Under the pieces are notes generated by a model. That model was not told where the DNA came from. It did not search any database and worked only from the letters and a program-made list of their open reading frames with translations. From the NCBI RefSeq assembly GCF_023715245.1, contig NZ_JAMBNV010000001.1:1736001-1800000 (forward strand): a DNA stretch of 64,000 nt, read 5' to 3'. The DNA comes from Sporosarcina luteola (lineage in GTDB: Bacteria > Bacillota > Bacilli > Bacillales_A > Planococcaceae). The stretch's first letter is position 1. Each line of letters opens with the position of its first letter. The translations under genes and the position numbers were made by a program. Shown piece by piece: positions 16,059 through 22,915 of the stretch.

Positions 16059-16948
16059 CTTTTCCCCCTCCCCTCAAAATGTTTTTTTGTTACACTCTTG
16101 ATGGTTCTGTTTAATTCTTCTGGACCCAACGGCGGATTGTTCCTCTCGTCCCATAGGTACATCATTTCGCAAATCAAGGCTAAATCAACGTTCTTTGCGA
16201 GTAAATGGCCCACTATTGAAGCCGCCGCCGGGTTGCGCCCCTCACCTTCTGATAAGCCTTGCATGAGCTTCTGCCAGTATGAGGATGGTTTGGGTTTGGG
16301 CTTGTCCGTATGCGTGTAGACCGGTTGTGTGACCATATCTATAAGCCATTGAGGAGCTTCTGCTATTCCCACTTCTAACGGATGCGAACTAAGTTCCCAA
16401 TCGTACCGTTTGCCGCTTGCGTGTAGGGATGGCGCAGCAACTATGTAGCCATTGTCACCCCTAATATCTAGACCCGGTGCGAAGTTCGTTTTATTTCCTA
16501 CACCTTCTCGATATCTAAAGATGTAGTGATCCCCACCGCTACCCGTTATAGCTTGTACAGTTTCGGGCAGTGGTCCATGTATTGCTGTCAACTCTTCGAG
16601 AGTTGCCCGACCATCAACTTTGTGAACATCCACATCAAGTACGAAGATTCCGCTTTCTTTCCCGGTACGGATGCCGATATTCGCACCTTCAAAGTCGTTC
16701 CACAATAGGTTGACGGTTTGTGGATCAGCTGTTGCATCCTTCAAACCATTTATGGTGGCCGGATGTTTACCTGGACTGTTGCAATTAGGTTTACCGCATG
16801 TACATTTGCCATTCCTTATCGAATGGACCGGGAATACATGCCAGTTTAATAGTTTTGCATATCCAAGAGCCGCTTTTTTCATACGTTCTGTATCATCTAT
16901 TTTATTGCTTTTATCTTCGGTCTGTGTTACACTTTGTATAACAGTCAT
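16052..16948 (-). CDS. PrimPol-type primase
   Basis: 298 residues. An archaeo-eukaryotic primase/polymerase (PrimPol) domain at about 25-200 has metal-binding LDVDVHK (Asp105, Asp107), SGGDHYIF with His141, and LDIRGDNGYIVAAPS. A small zinc-binding insert, CTCGKPNC, is at 49-56. The C-terminal 65 residues (EGRNPAAASIVGHLLAKNV) fit a PriCT domain. It primes replication of the element together with the helicase encoded 7 bp downstream in an overlapping arrangement. The same pair occurs in SaPIs and many plasmids and prophages. Confidence 0.92.
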   Translation of the reverse strand: MTVIQSVTQTEDKSNKIDDTERMKKAALGYAKLLNWHVFPVHSIRNGKCTCGKPNCNSPGKHPATINGLKDATADPQTVNLLWNDFEGANIGIRTGKESGIFVLDVDVHKVDGRATLEELTAIHGPLPETVQAITGSGGDHYIFRYREGVGNKTNFAPGLDIRGDNGYIVAAPSLHASGKRYDWELSSHPLEVGIAEAPQWLIDMVTQPVYTHTDKPKPKPSSYWQKLMQGLSEGEGRNPAAASIVGHLLAKNVDLALICEMMYLWDERNNPPLGPEELNRTIKSVTKKHFEGRGKRW

Positions 16949-17127
16949 TCTGATATATCTCCTTTCCGGGAGGGGTTGTCCACTTTCGGACGCCCCTTCT
17001 TTTTTTGTAGGTTGGTTAGGCCTGAAGTTTTCCCCTCTTCTTTTCCTACCGCCACCGGAAAATGGCGTTCTTGCATAAATACACTTTTACTGTATATAAT
17101 GGACTATAGGATATTTAATTCTCGCCC

Positions 17128-17457
17128 TCACTGATTGCCGTCAGTTGGGGTTTTTTCTGTTTCTAGCTGTTGCGCCGAGTTGAATATATCTAAATGAATT
17201 TTGTGAGCCGCCGTGCTTTCACCGTCAAGATTCTTCACCGTGAGATTAAGCAACTTAGAAAGTATTTTCGTCCGTCGTTGAAATTCCATGAAATTGATCT
17301 TCGCATGGTTGATACCGGTCTCGTCCATAGCCTGTGCAAGTTGCATTAATTCTGCAGCTACATCATTTAAAGTTTCCACATCACCTTTCATAACCCCGAA
17401 TGCTTCATCAAGCAGAAACGTGTCCCCCTGCAACTTGCTAACGTTTGATTGTGTCAT
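17128..17457 (-). CDS. Small helical element protein, unknown
   Basis: 109 residues; the ATG overlaps the stop of the upstream gene (ATGA). Mostly helical (DVETLNDVAAELMQLAQAM, FQRRTKILSKLLNLTVKNL), acidic N-terminal half and polar tail. No motif recognised. It lies 180 bp before the primase, in the same leftward transcript as the Xis-like and RinA-like genes. The neighbouring 17454 protein has similar composition; they could be partners. Confidence 0.6.
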   Translation of the reverse strand: MTQSNVSKLQGDTFLLDEAFGVMKGDVETLNDVAAELMQLAQAMDETGINHAKINFMEFQRRTKILSKLLNLTVKNLDGESTAAHKIHLDIFNSAQQLETEKTPTDGNQ

Positions 17458-17900
17458 TTCCCATTTTCCTCCTCTGTAATTTCGTATAGATCCTGTACAG
17501 CAATTTCGATATGATGGACCAACATTTCTTCTCGGGTAATTTCTTCTTTCTTTTCATTTATTCCGTCCGATGTAATCATGATGTGAGGCGCCTCTTGCTG
17601 AAGTACCGCATCCAATGTATCGGCGATTTCTTTAATTGACAGAAAGACCGCATGACCTTCCCTATTTGTTTGCAGTAACTCGTCCATAGTTTTTTTCATA
17701 TCGTTCAATTCACGTTCCAAGAAACTTGAAAGGCTTATCAATTTTAGGTTGGCAGATTGTAATTCGTCTAAATCCCTACCCATTCCATAGTTCGAATACA
17801 ACTCAATCACATCTTCCAGAAATGCGTGGATGGCCTCGATTCTTTCAGCCTGACAGACTAAATCAGCTTGGACTTCACTTGTGTTTCGGTTGTTAGTCAT
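17454..17900 (-). CDS. Helical element protein, unknown
   Basis: 148 residues, acidic, almost all helix with coiled-coil-like stretches (AERIEAIHAFLEDVIELY, LISLSSFLERELNDMKKT). GGAGGAAT precedes the ATG. The end overlaps the next gene by 4 bp, so the two are translationally coupled. No catalytic motif, membrane segment or known family. It is an early-operon position, between the RinA-like gene and the primase. Confidence 0.6.
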   Translation of the reverse strand: MTNNRNTSEVQADLVCQAERIEAIHAFLEDVIELYSNYGMGRDLDELQSANLKLISLSSFLERELNDMKKTMDELLQTNREGHAVFLSIKEIADTLDAVLQQEAPHIMITSDGINEKKEEITREEMLVHHIEIAVQDLYEITEEENGK

Positions 17901-17915
17901 TTCAAAATTCCTCCT

Positions 17916-18272
17916 TCATATCCAACCAAGTTTTTTACAAATCGCTTCAATGAAGTCTCTCCTCCATCTGACAGCACTTGACCTGCTAGCCCCCACCCGC
18001 TGTCCTGCGGCTTCTACAGTGACTCCACGACCGCCAAAATAGTAAAGTGTTATGAACGGTATACGTAGTTTGTCGAGTTCGTTGAACGCATCCTGAACGG
18101 CATCTAAAATGCGCTTCACTTCTTCAATTCGCCGGATTTGCTCGACATACGCCCCGTATTCTTTTCCAAGTTCCACTTCTCCGCTAATAAGCTTCGTATA
18201 GTAAGGGACATTTTTGACATGATCATCCATCACTTTCAGTAGGTGTGGTGATAAATCTTCACTTTTTGTCAT
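17916..18272 (-). CDS. RinA/ArpU-like transcription activator candidate
   Basis: 118 residues. The C-terminal half is a sigma-region-4-like helix-turn-helix: ITLYYFGGRGVTVEAAGQRV, then ASRSSAVRWRRDFIEAICKK. The N-terminal half is helical with a YVEQIRRIEEVKRILDAV segment. Length and layout match phage RinA/ArpU late-gene activators, which in satellites can tie element genes to helper induction. The ATG overlaps the stop of a 38-residue micro-gene (ATGA). Identification by pattern only. Confidence 0.6.
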   Translation of the reverse strand: MTKSEDLSPHLLKVMDDHVKNVPYYTKLISGEVELGKEYGAYVEQIRRIEEVKRILDAVQDAFNELDKLRIPFITLYYFGGRGVTVEAAGQRVGASRSSAVRWRRDFIEAICKKLGWI

Positions 18273-18385
18273 TCCGGGGTGTTCACCTCATTCCCTAAAC
18301 TCTCCCAAACACGTCCGGCCATGAAAGCTAAGATGCTGCAAGCCGGAATACCGAGCGCCGCGATTAACCCCCACTCAACACCCAT
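18269..18385 (-). CDS. 38-residue single-pass membrane micropeptide
   Basis: A short gene with a near-perfect GGAGGA site before the ATG at 18385. It abuts the stop of the upstream Xis-like gene and overlaps the next start (ATGA). The product begins MGVEWGLIAALGIPACSILA, one hydrophobic helix, and has a polar tail ending NEVNTPE. Coupling on both sides makes translation likely. The function is unknown; membrane micropeptides of this kind occur in phage early operons. Confidence 0.6.
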   Translation of the reverse strand: MGVEWGLIAALGIPACSILAFMAGRVWESLGNEVNTPE

Positions 18386-18694
18386 TCACGCATTCCTCCT
18401 TTTGTATTGTTGAATATCCCCGCCACTATCGCGTACTTCATGGAAGAAACGATCCAAGTAGTTGTCCAATTCCTTTTTATTGAAAAGCCACTTGCTGCCA
18501 AGACGAATCGCCGCTTTGAAGTTTGGATCAGCCATGATATTCGTGTTGAATGAGTTCCACGACATATTTACATATTGAAGAACTTGCTTTGTATCCATGA
18601 AGAAGATTTTTTGATCAATCTCTTTCACGCGTTCCTCAATTACTTCTCGTGCCAATTTTTCTAAGTGGTCTTGGTTGATTGCGATTTCAAACAT
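18386..18694 (-). CDS. Excisionase/AlpA-like DNA-binding protein
   Basis: 102 residues, first gene of the leftward operon. The segment FMDTKQVLQYVNMSWNSFNT followed by AAIRLGSKWLFNKKELDNYL is the winged-helix pattern of MerR-like excisionases and the DUF771/AlpA group, in which a tip residue group (GSKWLF) precedes the second helix. In PICIs such a protein either directs excision or activates the early operon. The ribosome site AGGAGGTGG precedes the start. Divergent from the repressor gene. Confidence 0.75.
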   Translation of the reverse strand: MFEIAINQDHLEKLAREVIEERVKEIDQKIFFMDTKQVLQYVNMSWNSFNTNIMADPNFKAAIRLGSKWLFNKKELDNYLDRFFHEVRDSGGDIQQYKRRNA

Positions 18695-18740
18695 CTTTCC
18701 ACCTCCTCATTCTCTGGCAGTGAACTAATTAACATAAATT

Positions 18741-18824
18741 GTTCGCTGTTGGATATATTAAAACACATCACAGAATATAAATCAACAATTAATATTTCTA
18801 CCAGCGAACTTTTTTGTGTATAAT
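18741..18824. promoter_or_regulatory. Divergent control region with paired octamer operators
   Basis: Leftward promoter: TTGATT-N17-TTTAAT on the minus strand (18785-18757). Rightward: TATAAT at 18819-18824 with a poor -35. The exact inverted pair GTTCGCTG (18741-18748) and CAGCGAAC (18802-18809) sits just past the leftward start and within the rightward promoter, a layout in which one repressor controls both directions. The binder is presumably the 18856 protein. Confidence 0.6.
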
Positions 18825-18855
18825 GGGACATAATAAGATTAATGGAGGTTAGTAA

Positions 18856-19632
18856 ATGGATTCCTTGGGGTCTTTTATAAGAAAAAAACGTAACGAAGCG
18901 AATATTACATTGAAAGCTTTAGCAGATAGAACTGACTTGAGCCAGGGGTATTTATCCAACTTAGAAAACAACATTAAAAAAAGACCATCTCCCGAAGTTT
19001 TACAAAAGATAGCCTATGCGTTAGGAATCGATCACTTTTTGTTATTGTCGCAAGCTGGATACGTAGCTGAAGAACCTACAATTGAGTATTTAGAGAACAG
19101 AATAACCGCACTGGATGCAAACTTAATTAGGTTACGGAAGGAAAACGAATTTCTGCAGGACAAACTCCGAGAAAATAAGGACAACGAGGAATTGTACGAT
19201 GTGGCTTTTGAGTTGGTGTCAGACAACTGGGAAAAGATTGAGTTAGCGATGGAGGAACAGACAGAGTTAAGAAATAAGTTAGCTCAAAAACAACACCAAG
19301 ATTTCCATGATTCATTTACCCCAGAGGAATTAGATGCTTATATTGAAGAACAGCACCTACAGCATGAAATTGATGAATTTAGACGTTCGGAGTATCCAGA
19401 TATAGAGGAACTTCTAATGCGTGGAGGAAAACTATACTTCAATAAATACGAACTTACTCATAAAGATAAAAAAGTCATTAGAAAAGTTCTATTCGCCTTA
19501 TTCGAAGACCAAGAACAAAACTATCCTTCTGAAGAGGAAATTAAAGACCACTATATAGCGAGACAACGGTTTATCGAAAACTTACAACGCATCAGCGAAA
19601 GAGAATCTTCTATGAAAAAAGGAGAGAAATAA
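18856..19632 (+). CDS. cI/Stl-like master repressor of the element
   Basis: 258 residues. An XRE helix-turn-helix at about 5-65 (IRKKRNEANITLKALADRTD, LSQGYLSNLENNIKKRPSPE) is followed by a coiled-coil linker (about 75-145) and an acidic C-terminal domain (LMRGGKLYFNKYELTHKDKK, KVLFALFEDQEQNYPSEEE). There is no LexA-type Ser/Lys protease and no ImmA-type HExxH, so RecA cleavage is unlikely; like Stl of SaPIs it may be relieved by a helper-phage protein. It is expressed with int (3-bp gap) and divergent from the early operon. Confidence 0.75.
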   Translation: MDSLGSFIRKKRNEANITLKALADRTDLSQGYLSNLENNIKKRPSPEVLQKIAYALGIDHFLLLSQAGYVAEEPTIEYLENRITALDANLIRLRKENEFLQDKLRENKDNEELYDVAFELVSDNWEKIELAMEEQTELRNKLAQKQHQDFHDSFTPEELDAYIEEQHLQHEIDEFRRSEYPDIEELLMRGGKLYFNKYELTHKDKKVIRKVLFALFEDQEQNYPSEEEIKDHYIARQRFIENLQRISERESSMKKGEK

Positions 19633-19635
19633 CCA

Positions 19636-20811
19636 ATGGCCAGCTTCCGAGAAAAGAATGGATCATGGGAATATATCGTTTCTGCTGGAAAGAACCCGGT
19701 TACTGGTAAATACGAAAAGATAACGAAATCAGGATTCCGCACCAAAACAGAAGCCAGGAATGAAGCGCGGCGTATTGAAGAGGAATTGAAGCAAGGGACA
19801 TATGTAAGAGAGTCAAGAATGGCATTCGGGGATTTTGTTGAGCTATGGTTCTCCTATTATGAGAAGCGTGTAAAGGAAAGTACTGTGTACACGCGCAGGA
19901 CAGCCGCTAATCGTTTATTAAAGGTTTGGGAGCATTACCCCTTGAATGACATTACAATGAGCATGTATCAGCAGTATATGGACAAATCGAGCGAAGAAGT
20001 GAGCAAGAGTTATCTGTCAGGACTTCATACCACTGCTTCCATGATTTTTGCGTATGCTGCCAAACTAGGACTGATCCGCAACAATCCAACAACACACTTT
20101 GAGATGCCGCGTATGGTTTCCAACAATGTGGATGGCGAAGAGGATATAGGTAGCTTCTTCGACCGCCATGAACTAATGGAGTTCTTCAAAGTAGTAAAGA
20201 CTCACGGATTAAAACATGACATGTTGATATTCACCACACTCGCTTATTCGGGTCTGCGTGTCGGAGAGCTTGCCGTATTGAAGAAATCGGACATTGATTT
20301 CAAGACGAATGAAATAAATGTAAATAAAACTTATGTATCAAAACATCGCACTAAGGCTGACTATCTTATCCAGTCACCAAAAACAAAAGGATCCATCCGA
20401 AAAATCGAATTAGACCCTTTTGTAATTTCACTTATTAAAGACCATCTTAAAGCTCAGAAAGAAGAAAAAATGAGAAATAGGATGGTCTACAATGACAATG
20501 GCTTCATATTTGCCGATGAGGAAGGTTATCCCCTCCAGCCAGTAAAAATCAGAAAACGCTTGAAGCGCATTCTAAAGCAGATGGATACGGACAAGCATAT
20601 CACCACGCACAGCTTCAGACATACCAATATTTCACTACTCATTGAAGCTGGTGTACCGATTGGAGAAATCCAGCGAAGAAGTGGACACTCAGATATTCAA
20701 ACGACCATGAATATATATACGCATATGACCAAAGATACTAAAGATCACGCTGCTAACTTGTTGAATGTTCACCTATCCGGCTTGACCAATTCTCTCAAAG
20801 AAATGAATTGA
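19636..20811 (+). CDS. int: Tyrosine recombinase integrase of the element
   Basis: 391 residues. An AP2-like arm-binding domain at about 1-55 (EKNGSWEYIVSAGKNPVTGK), a SAM-like core-binding domain about 60-165, and a catalytic domain with Arg208 (SGLRVGEL), a Lys in the SPKTKGSIRK hairpin, HxxR at His325/Arg328, His351 (RSGHSD) and Tyr361. All active-site residues are present. It lies at the right end beside the core repeat, as expected, and follows the repressor gene. It should catalyse integration at, and with an excisionase excision from, the resD-resE overlap. Confidence 0.95.
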   Translation: MASFREKNGSWEYIVSAGKNPVTGKYEKITKSGFRTKTEARNEARRIEEELKQGTYVRESRMAFGDFVELWFSYYEKRVKESTVYTRRTAANRLLKVWEHYPLNDITMSMYQQYMDKSSEEVSKSYLSGLHTTASMIFAYAAKLGLIRNNPTTHFEMPRMVSNNVDGEEDIGSFFDRHELMEFFKVVKTHGLKHDMLIFTTLAYSGLRVGELAVLKKSDIDFKTNEINVNKTYVSKHRTKADYLIQSPKTKGSIRKIELDPFVISLIKDHLKAQKEEKMRNRMVYNDNGFIFADEEGYPLQPVKIRKRLKRILKQMDTDKHITTHSFRHTNISLLIEAGVPIGEIQRRSGHSDIQTTMNIYTHMTKDTKDHAANLLNVHLSGLTNSLKEMN

Positions 20812-20824
20812 CATATTTTTACTG

Positions 20825-20861
20825 TTGCCGGATTATTGCCCAATCTGATTTTATTGCCCCG
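20825..20861. repeat. Right integrase arm-type site candidates
   Basis: TTGCCGGATTATTGCCC (20825-20841) is identical to 4152-4168 at the other end and in the same orientation. A third related unit, TTTATTGCCCCG, lies at 20850-20861. It is 38-58 bp inside the right core. Probable arm sites of Int. Confidence 0.55.
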
Positions 20862-20898
20862 ATACCCCTTTGACTATAAGGTTTTCGGGGTATTTGTT

Positions 20899-20914
20899 CC
20901 ATATTCTATTCATT
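20899..20914. repeat. Attachment-site core at the resD end
   Basis: Second exact copy of CCATATTCTATTCATT. It supplies the last codons and stop of resD (GAATGAATAG on the minus strand), and an orphan copy of the resE start that leads into a frame of only about 20 codons in element DNA. Confidence 0.9.
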
Positions 20915-21625
20915 CGGAACCTCGAATTTATAGCCGACGCCCCAAACAGTAACAATCATTTTAGCTGCACTTTCCGAAACACGGCTCAGCTTCTCCCGTA
21001 GTCTTTTCACATGTGTATCGACTGTCCGTAAATCTCCGAAGAATTCATAGTGCCAAACTTCCTTCAATAACTGCTCGCGGTCGAACACCTTATCCGGCGA
21101 TTTCGCAAGGAAATAAAGCAATTCGTACTCTTTAGGTGTCAAGTTCACTTCTTTTCCTTCAGCTGTCACCCGGTGTGCATCATGATCAATTGTCAATTGC
21201 GGGAAGACGACAAGATCTTTCGAACTGTTCGTGGCCGTTGCGTCGGGGAAAGTTACCGATCTTCTCAGAATGGCTTTCACACGCAGCACAACCTCACGCG
21301 GACTGAACGGTTTGACAATGTAATCGTCTGCGCCTGTTTCAAATCCAACTACCCGGTCGGATTCCTCTCCCTTCGCTGTCAAAAGGATGACAGGTGTCAT
21401 TTTCTTTTCGTCACGAAGTTCCTGCAACACTTCGAGGCCATCTTTTTCAGGCATCATCAAATCGAGTAAAATACAGTCATATTGATTAGCAAGCGCCTTT
21501 TCGATCGCTTCGGCGCCATCTACCGCCTCATCGATTTCAAAGCCTTCGCGGGATAAATACATATTCAAAAGTCGGCGAATCCGATCCTCATCGTCCACCA
21601 CTAATAGCCTAACATTCTCTTCCAT
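20906..21625 (-). CDS. resD: Response regulator ResD
   Basis: 239 residues from the ATG at 21625 (TTG 21631 is also in frame). Receiver domain about 8-120 with LVVDDE, the phosphoacceptor Asp in CILLDLMMPEKDG (Asp55) and Lys in YIVKPFSP. OmpR-type winged helix about 140-235 (LTPKEYELLYFLAKSPDKVF, RTVDTHVKRLREKL). ResD activates respiratory, cytochrome and anaerobic genes, including resABC. A terminator separates it from resC, and the element follows its stop codon, so in this strain it is a single-gene transcript unless read-through occurs. Confidence 0.95.
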   Translation of the reverse strand: MEENVRLLVVDDEDRIRRLLNMYLSREGFEIDEAVDGAEAIEKALANQYDCILLDLMMPEKDGLEVLQELRDEKKMTPVILLTAKGEESDRVVGFETGADDYIVKPFSPREVVLRVKAILRRSVTFPDATATNSSKDLVVFPQLTIDHDAHRVTAEGKEVNLTPKEYELLYFLAKSPDKVFDREQLLKEVWHYEFFGDLRTVDTHVKRLREKLSRVSESAAKMIVTVWGVGYKFEVPNE

Positions 21626-21678
21626 ATTCAATGTCCCCTTTCAACAACGCTTCTGTTCCCATTGTACAAGCTGTACAT

Positions 21679-21719
21679 AAAAAAAGAAACTGCACAGCTC
21701 CTTTTCGGCTCTGTGCAGT
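21679..21719 (-). terminator. Terminator between resC and resD
   Basis: ACTGCACAG/CTGTGCAGT stem with a 13-nt loop, followed on the minus strand by TTCTTTTTTT. It lies in the 100-bp gap between resC and resD, so resABC and resD are probably separate or partly separate transcripts. Confidence 0.8.
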
Positions 21720-21728
21720 CCAATCGGT

Positions 21729-22913
21729 TCACGCGTATGAATGCAAACCGGCAATGATTAAATTCACGGCAATCAGATTGAACATGATAATGACAAATCC
21801 GATAACCGCAAGCCATGCTGATTTTTTCCCTTCCCATCCTTTTGACAATCGGAGATGGAGGAATGCCGCGTAAAATAGCCATGTAATAAGTGCCCATACT
21901 TCTTTCGGATCCCACCCCCAGAACCTGGACCAGGCTTCATGCGCCCAAATCATCGCAAAGATTAAGGCCCCTAAGGTGAAGACAGGGAAACCGATGAGAA
22001 CGGAACGATAGCCGATTTCATCCATTAGCTGCGAACTGGCTTTCTTCGCGAAAGGTTGGAAAACAGCCGCAATTGGTTTACGGAATATAATCCGTAATAG
22101 AAGATAGAGAATTGCTCCCGTAGTCACTGACCAAACGAATGTCGTCAATGTTTTTGCGTTGACGATAGCTGGCATTTCGGCCCACGGAGTCATCGCTTCA
22201 GGAGTTTGGGCTTCATATTCATGCATGCCGAATAACGGCGGGTAATTATACTCGATTTTTGCAGGCGCCTGGTTTTTATCGATATACGTAAAGTGCGCTT
22301 CATAGCCCGTCAACTTGAATGTTGTCGAAGATAGGACGAATCCGAGGACAAGGACTAGTGTGAACATAACCGCTTCGAGCCAAAACCGCTGTTTTGAAGG
22401 CTTTGTCAAATCGACATTCTTCAATAAGTAAATAAGTCCCGCCACCGCACTGATTGCGAGGATTGACTCACCAAGCGCAGCAGTTATGACATGGATAGTT
22501 AGCCAGTAACTTTGGAGCGCGGGTATGAGCGGTGTAATTTCCCGTGGGAACATGCTTGCGTAACCGATAATAATGATTGCAATCGGTAATGCAAACAATC
22601 CAAGGGATGGTGTTCTATACAAGAAAAACAGTAGAATGAAAGACCCTACAAGCATCATGCCGAACGCAGTTGTAAATTCAAACATATTACTAACAGGAGC
22701 GTGGCCTGAAGCTATCCATCTTGTTATGAAATATCCGAGATGGGTGATGAAGCCGATGATAGTGATTGTAATCCCTACATTTCCCCATCTATGATTTCTA
22801 TAGGATGCTTCCGATTTAGCGCCTTTCACTGCTCCACCAAAAAACAAGGTGGCTACCAAATAGGCAATGAAAGAGACTAAAAGCAGATTCGCGCTTAACG
22901 ATGCTAATCCCAT
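21729..22913 (-). CDS. resC: Cytochrome c biogenesis protein ResC (CcsA family)
   Basis: 394 residues with about eight or nine transmembrane helices. The heme-handling tryptophan-rich motif [15 protein letters not shown] lies near residue 335, with conserved His residues in flanking loops ([18 protein letters not shown]), typical of CcsA/CcsB-system heme-handling proteins. With ResB it forms the membrane complex that delivers heme for cytochrome c maturation. Its start lies 2 bp from the resB stop, with GGAGAAAA upstream. Position in resA-resB-resC matches Bacillus. Confidence 0.95.
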   Translation of the reverse strand: MGLASLSANLLLVSFIAYLVATLFFGGAVKGAKSEASYRNHRWGNVGITITIIGFITHLGYFITRWIASGHAPVSNMFEFTTAFGMMLVGSFILLFFLYRTPSLGLFALPIAIIIIGYASMFPREITPLIPALQSYWLTIHVITAALGESILAISAVAGLIYLLKNVDLTKPSKQRFWLEAVMFTLVLVLGFVLSSTTFKLTGYEAHFTYIDKNQAPAKIEYNYPPLFGMHEYEAQTPEAMTPWAEMPAIVNAKTLTTFVWSVTTGAILYLLLRIIFRKPIAAVFQPFAKKASSQLMDEIGYRSVLIGFPVFTLGALIFAMIWAHEAWSRFWGWDPKEVWALITWLFYAAFLHLRLSKGWEGKKSAWLAVIGFVIIMFNLIAVNLIIAGLHSYA

Positions 22914-22915
22914 AA

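Larger units (their letters stand above)
4048..20914. mobile_element. Integrated satellite-like element in the resD-resE junction
   Basis: The element is 16,867 bp, bounded by the 16-bp core repeats and ending with a tyrosine integrase. Its modules from right to left are: integrase plus repressor (plus strand); a leftward operon with Xis/AlpA-like, RinA-like, PrimPol, D5 helicase and origin; unknown genes; a tape-measure protein; an Ntn-hydrolase-like protein; small regulators; and an actin-like ParM/ParR module. I found no terminase, portal, capsid, tail tube, baseplate, holin or lysin. The integrase/repressor versus primase/helicase layout is that of phage-inducible chromosomal islands. A decayed prophage or phage-plasmid is the alternative; against decay, no gene is visibly broken. 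Confidence 0.85.

Noticed and set aside
4152-20841. The 17-bp repeat TTGCCGGATTATTGCCC as the attachment core
   Set aside because: It lies inside the element at both ends. The outer 16-bp repeat overlaps the resD/resE codons and reconstructs the joined genes, so it is the better core; the 17-bp copies fit arm sites.
4048-20914. A complete or nearly complete prophage
   Set aside because: Apart from the tape measure no structural, packaging or lysis gene can be recognised, and no visibly broken frames were noted.
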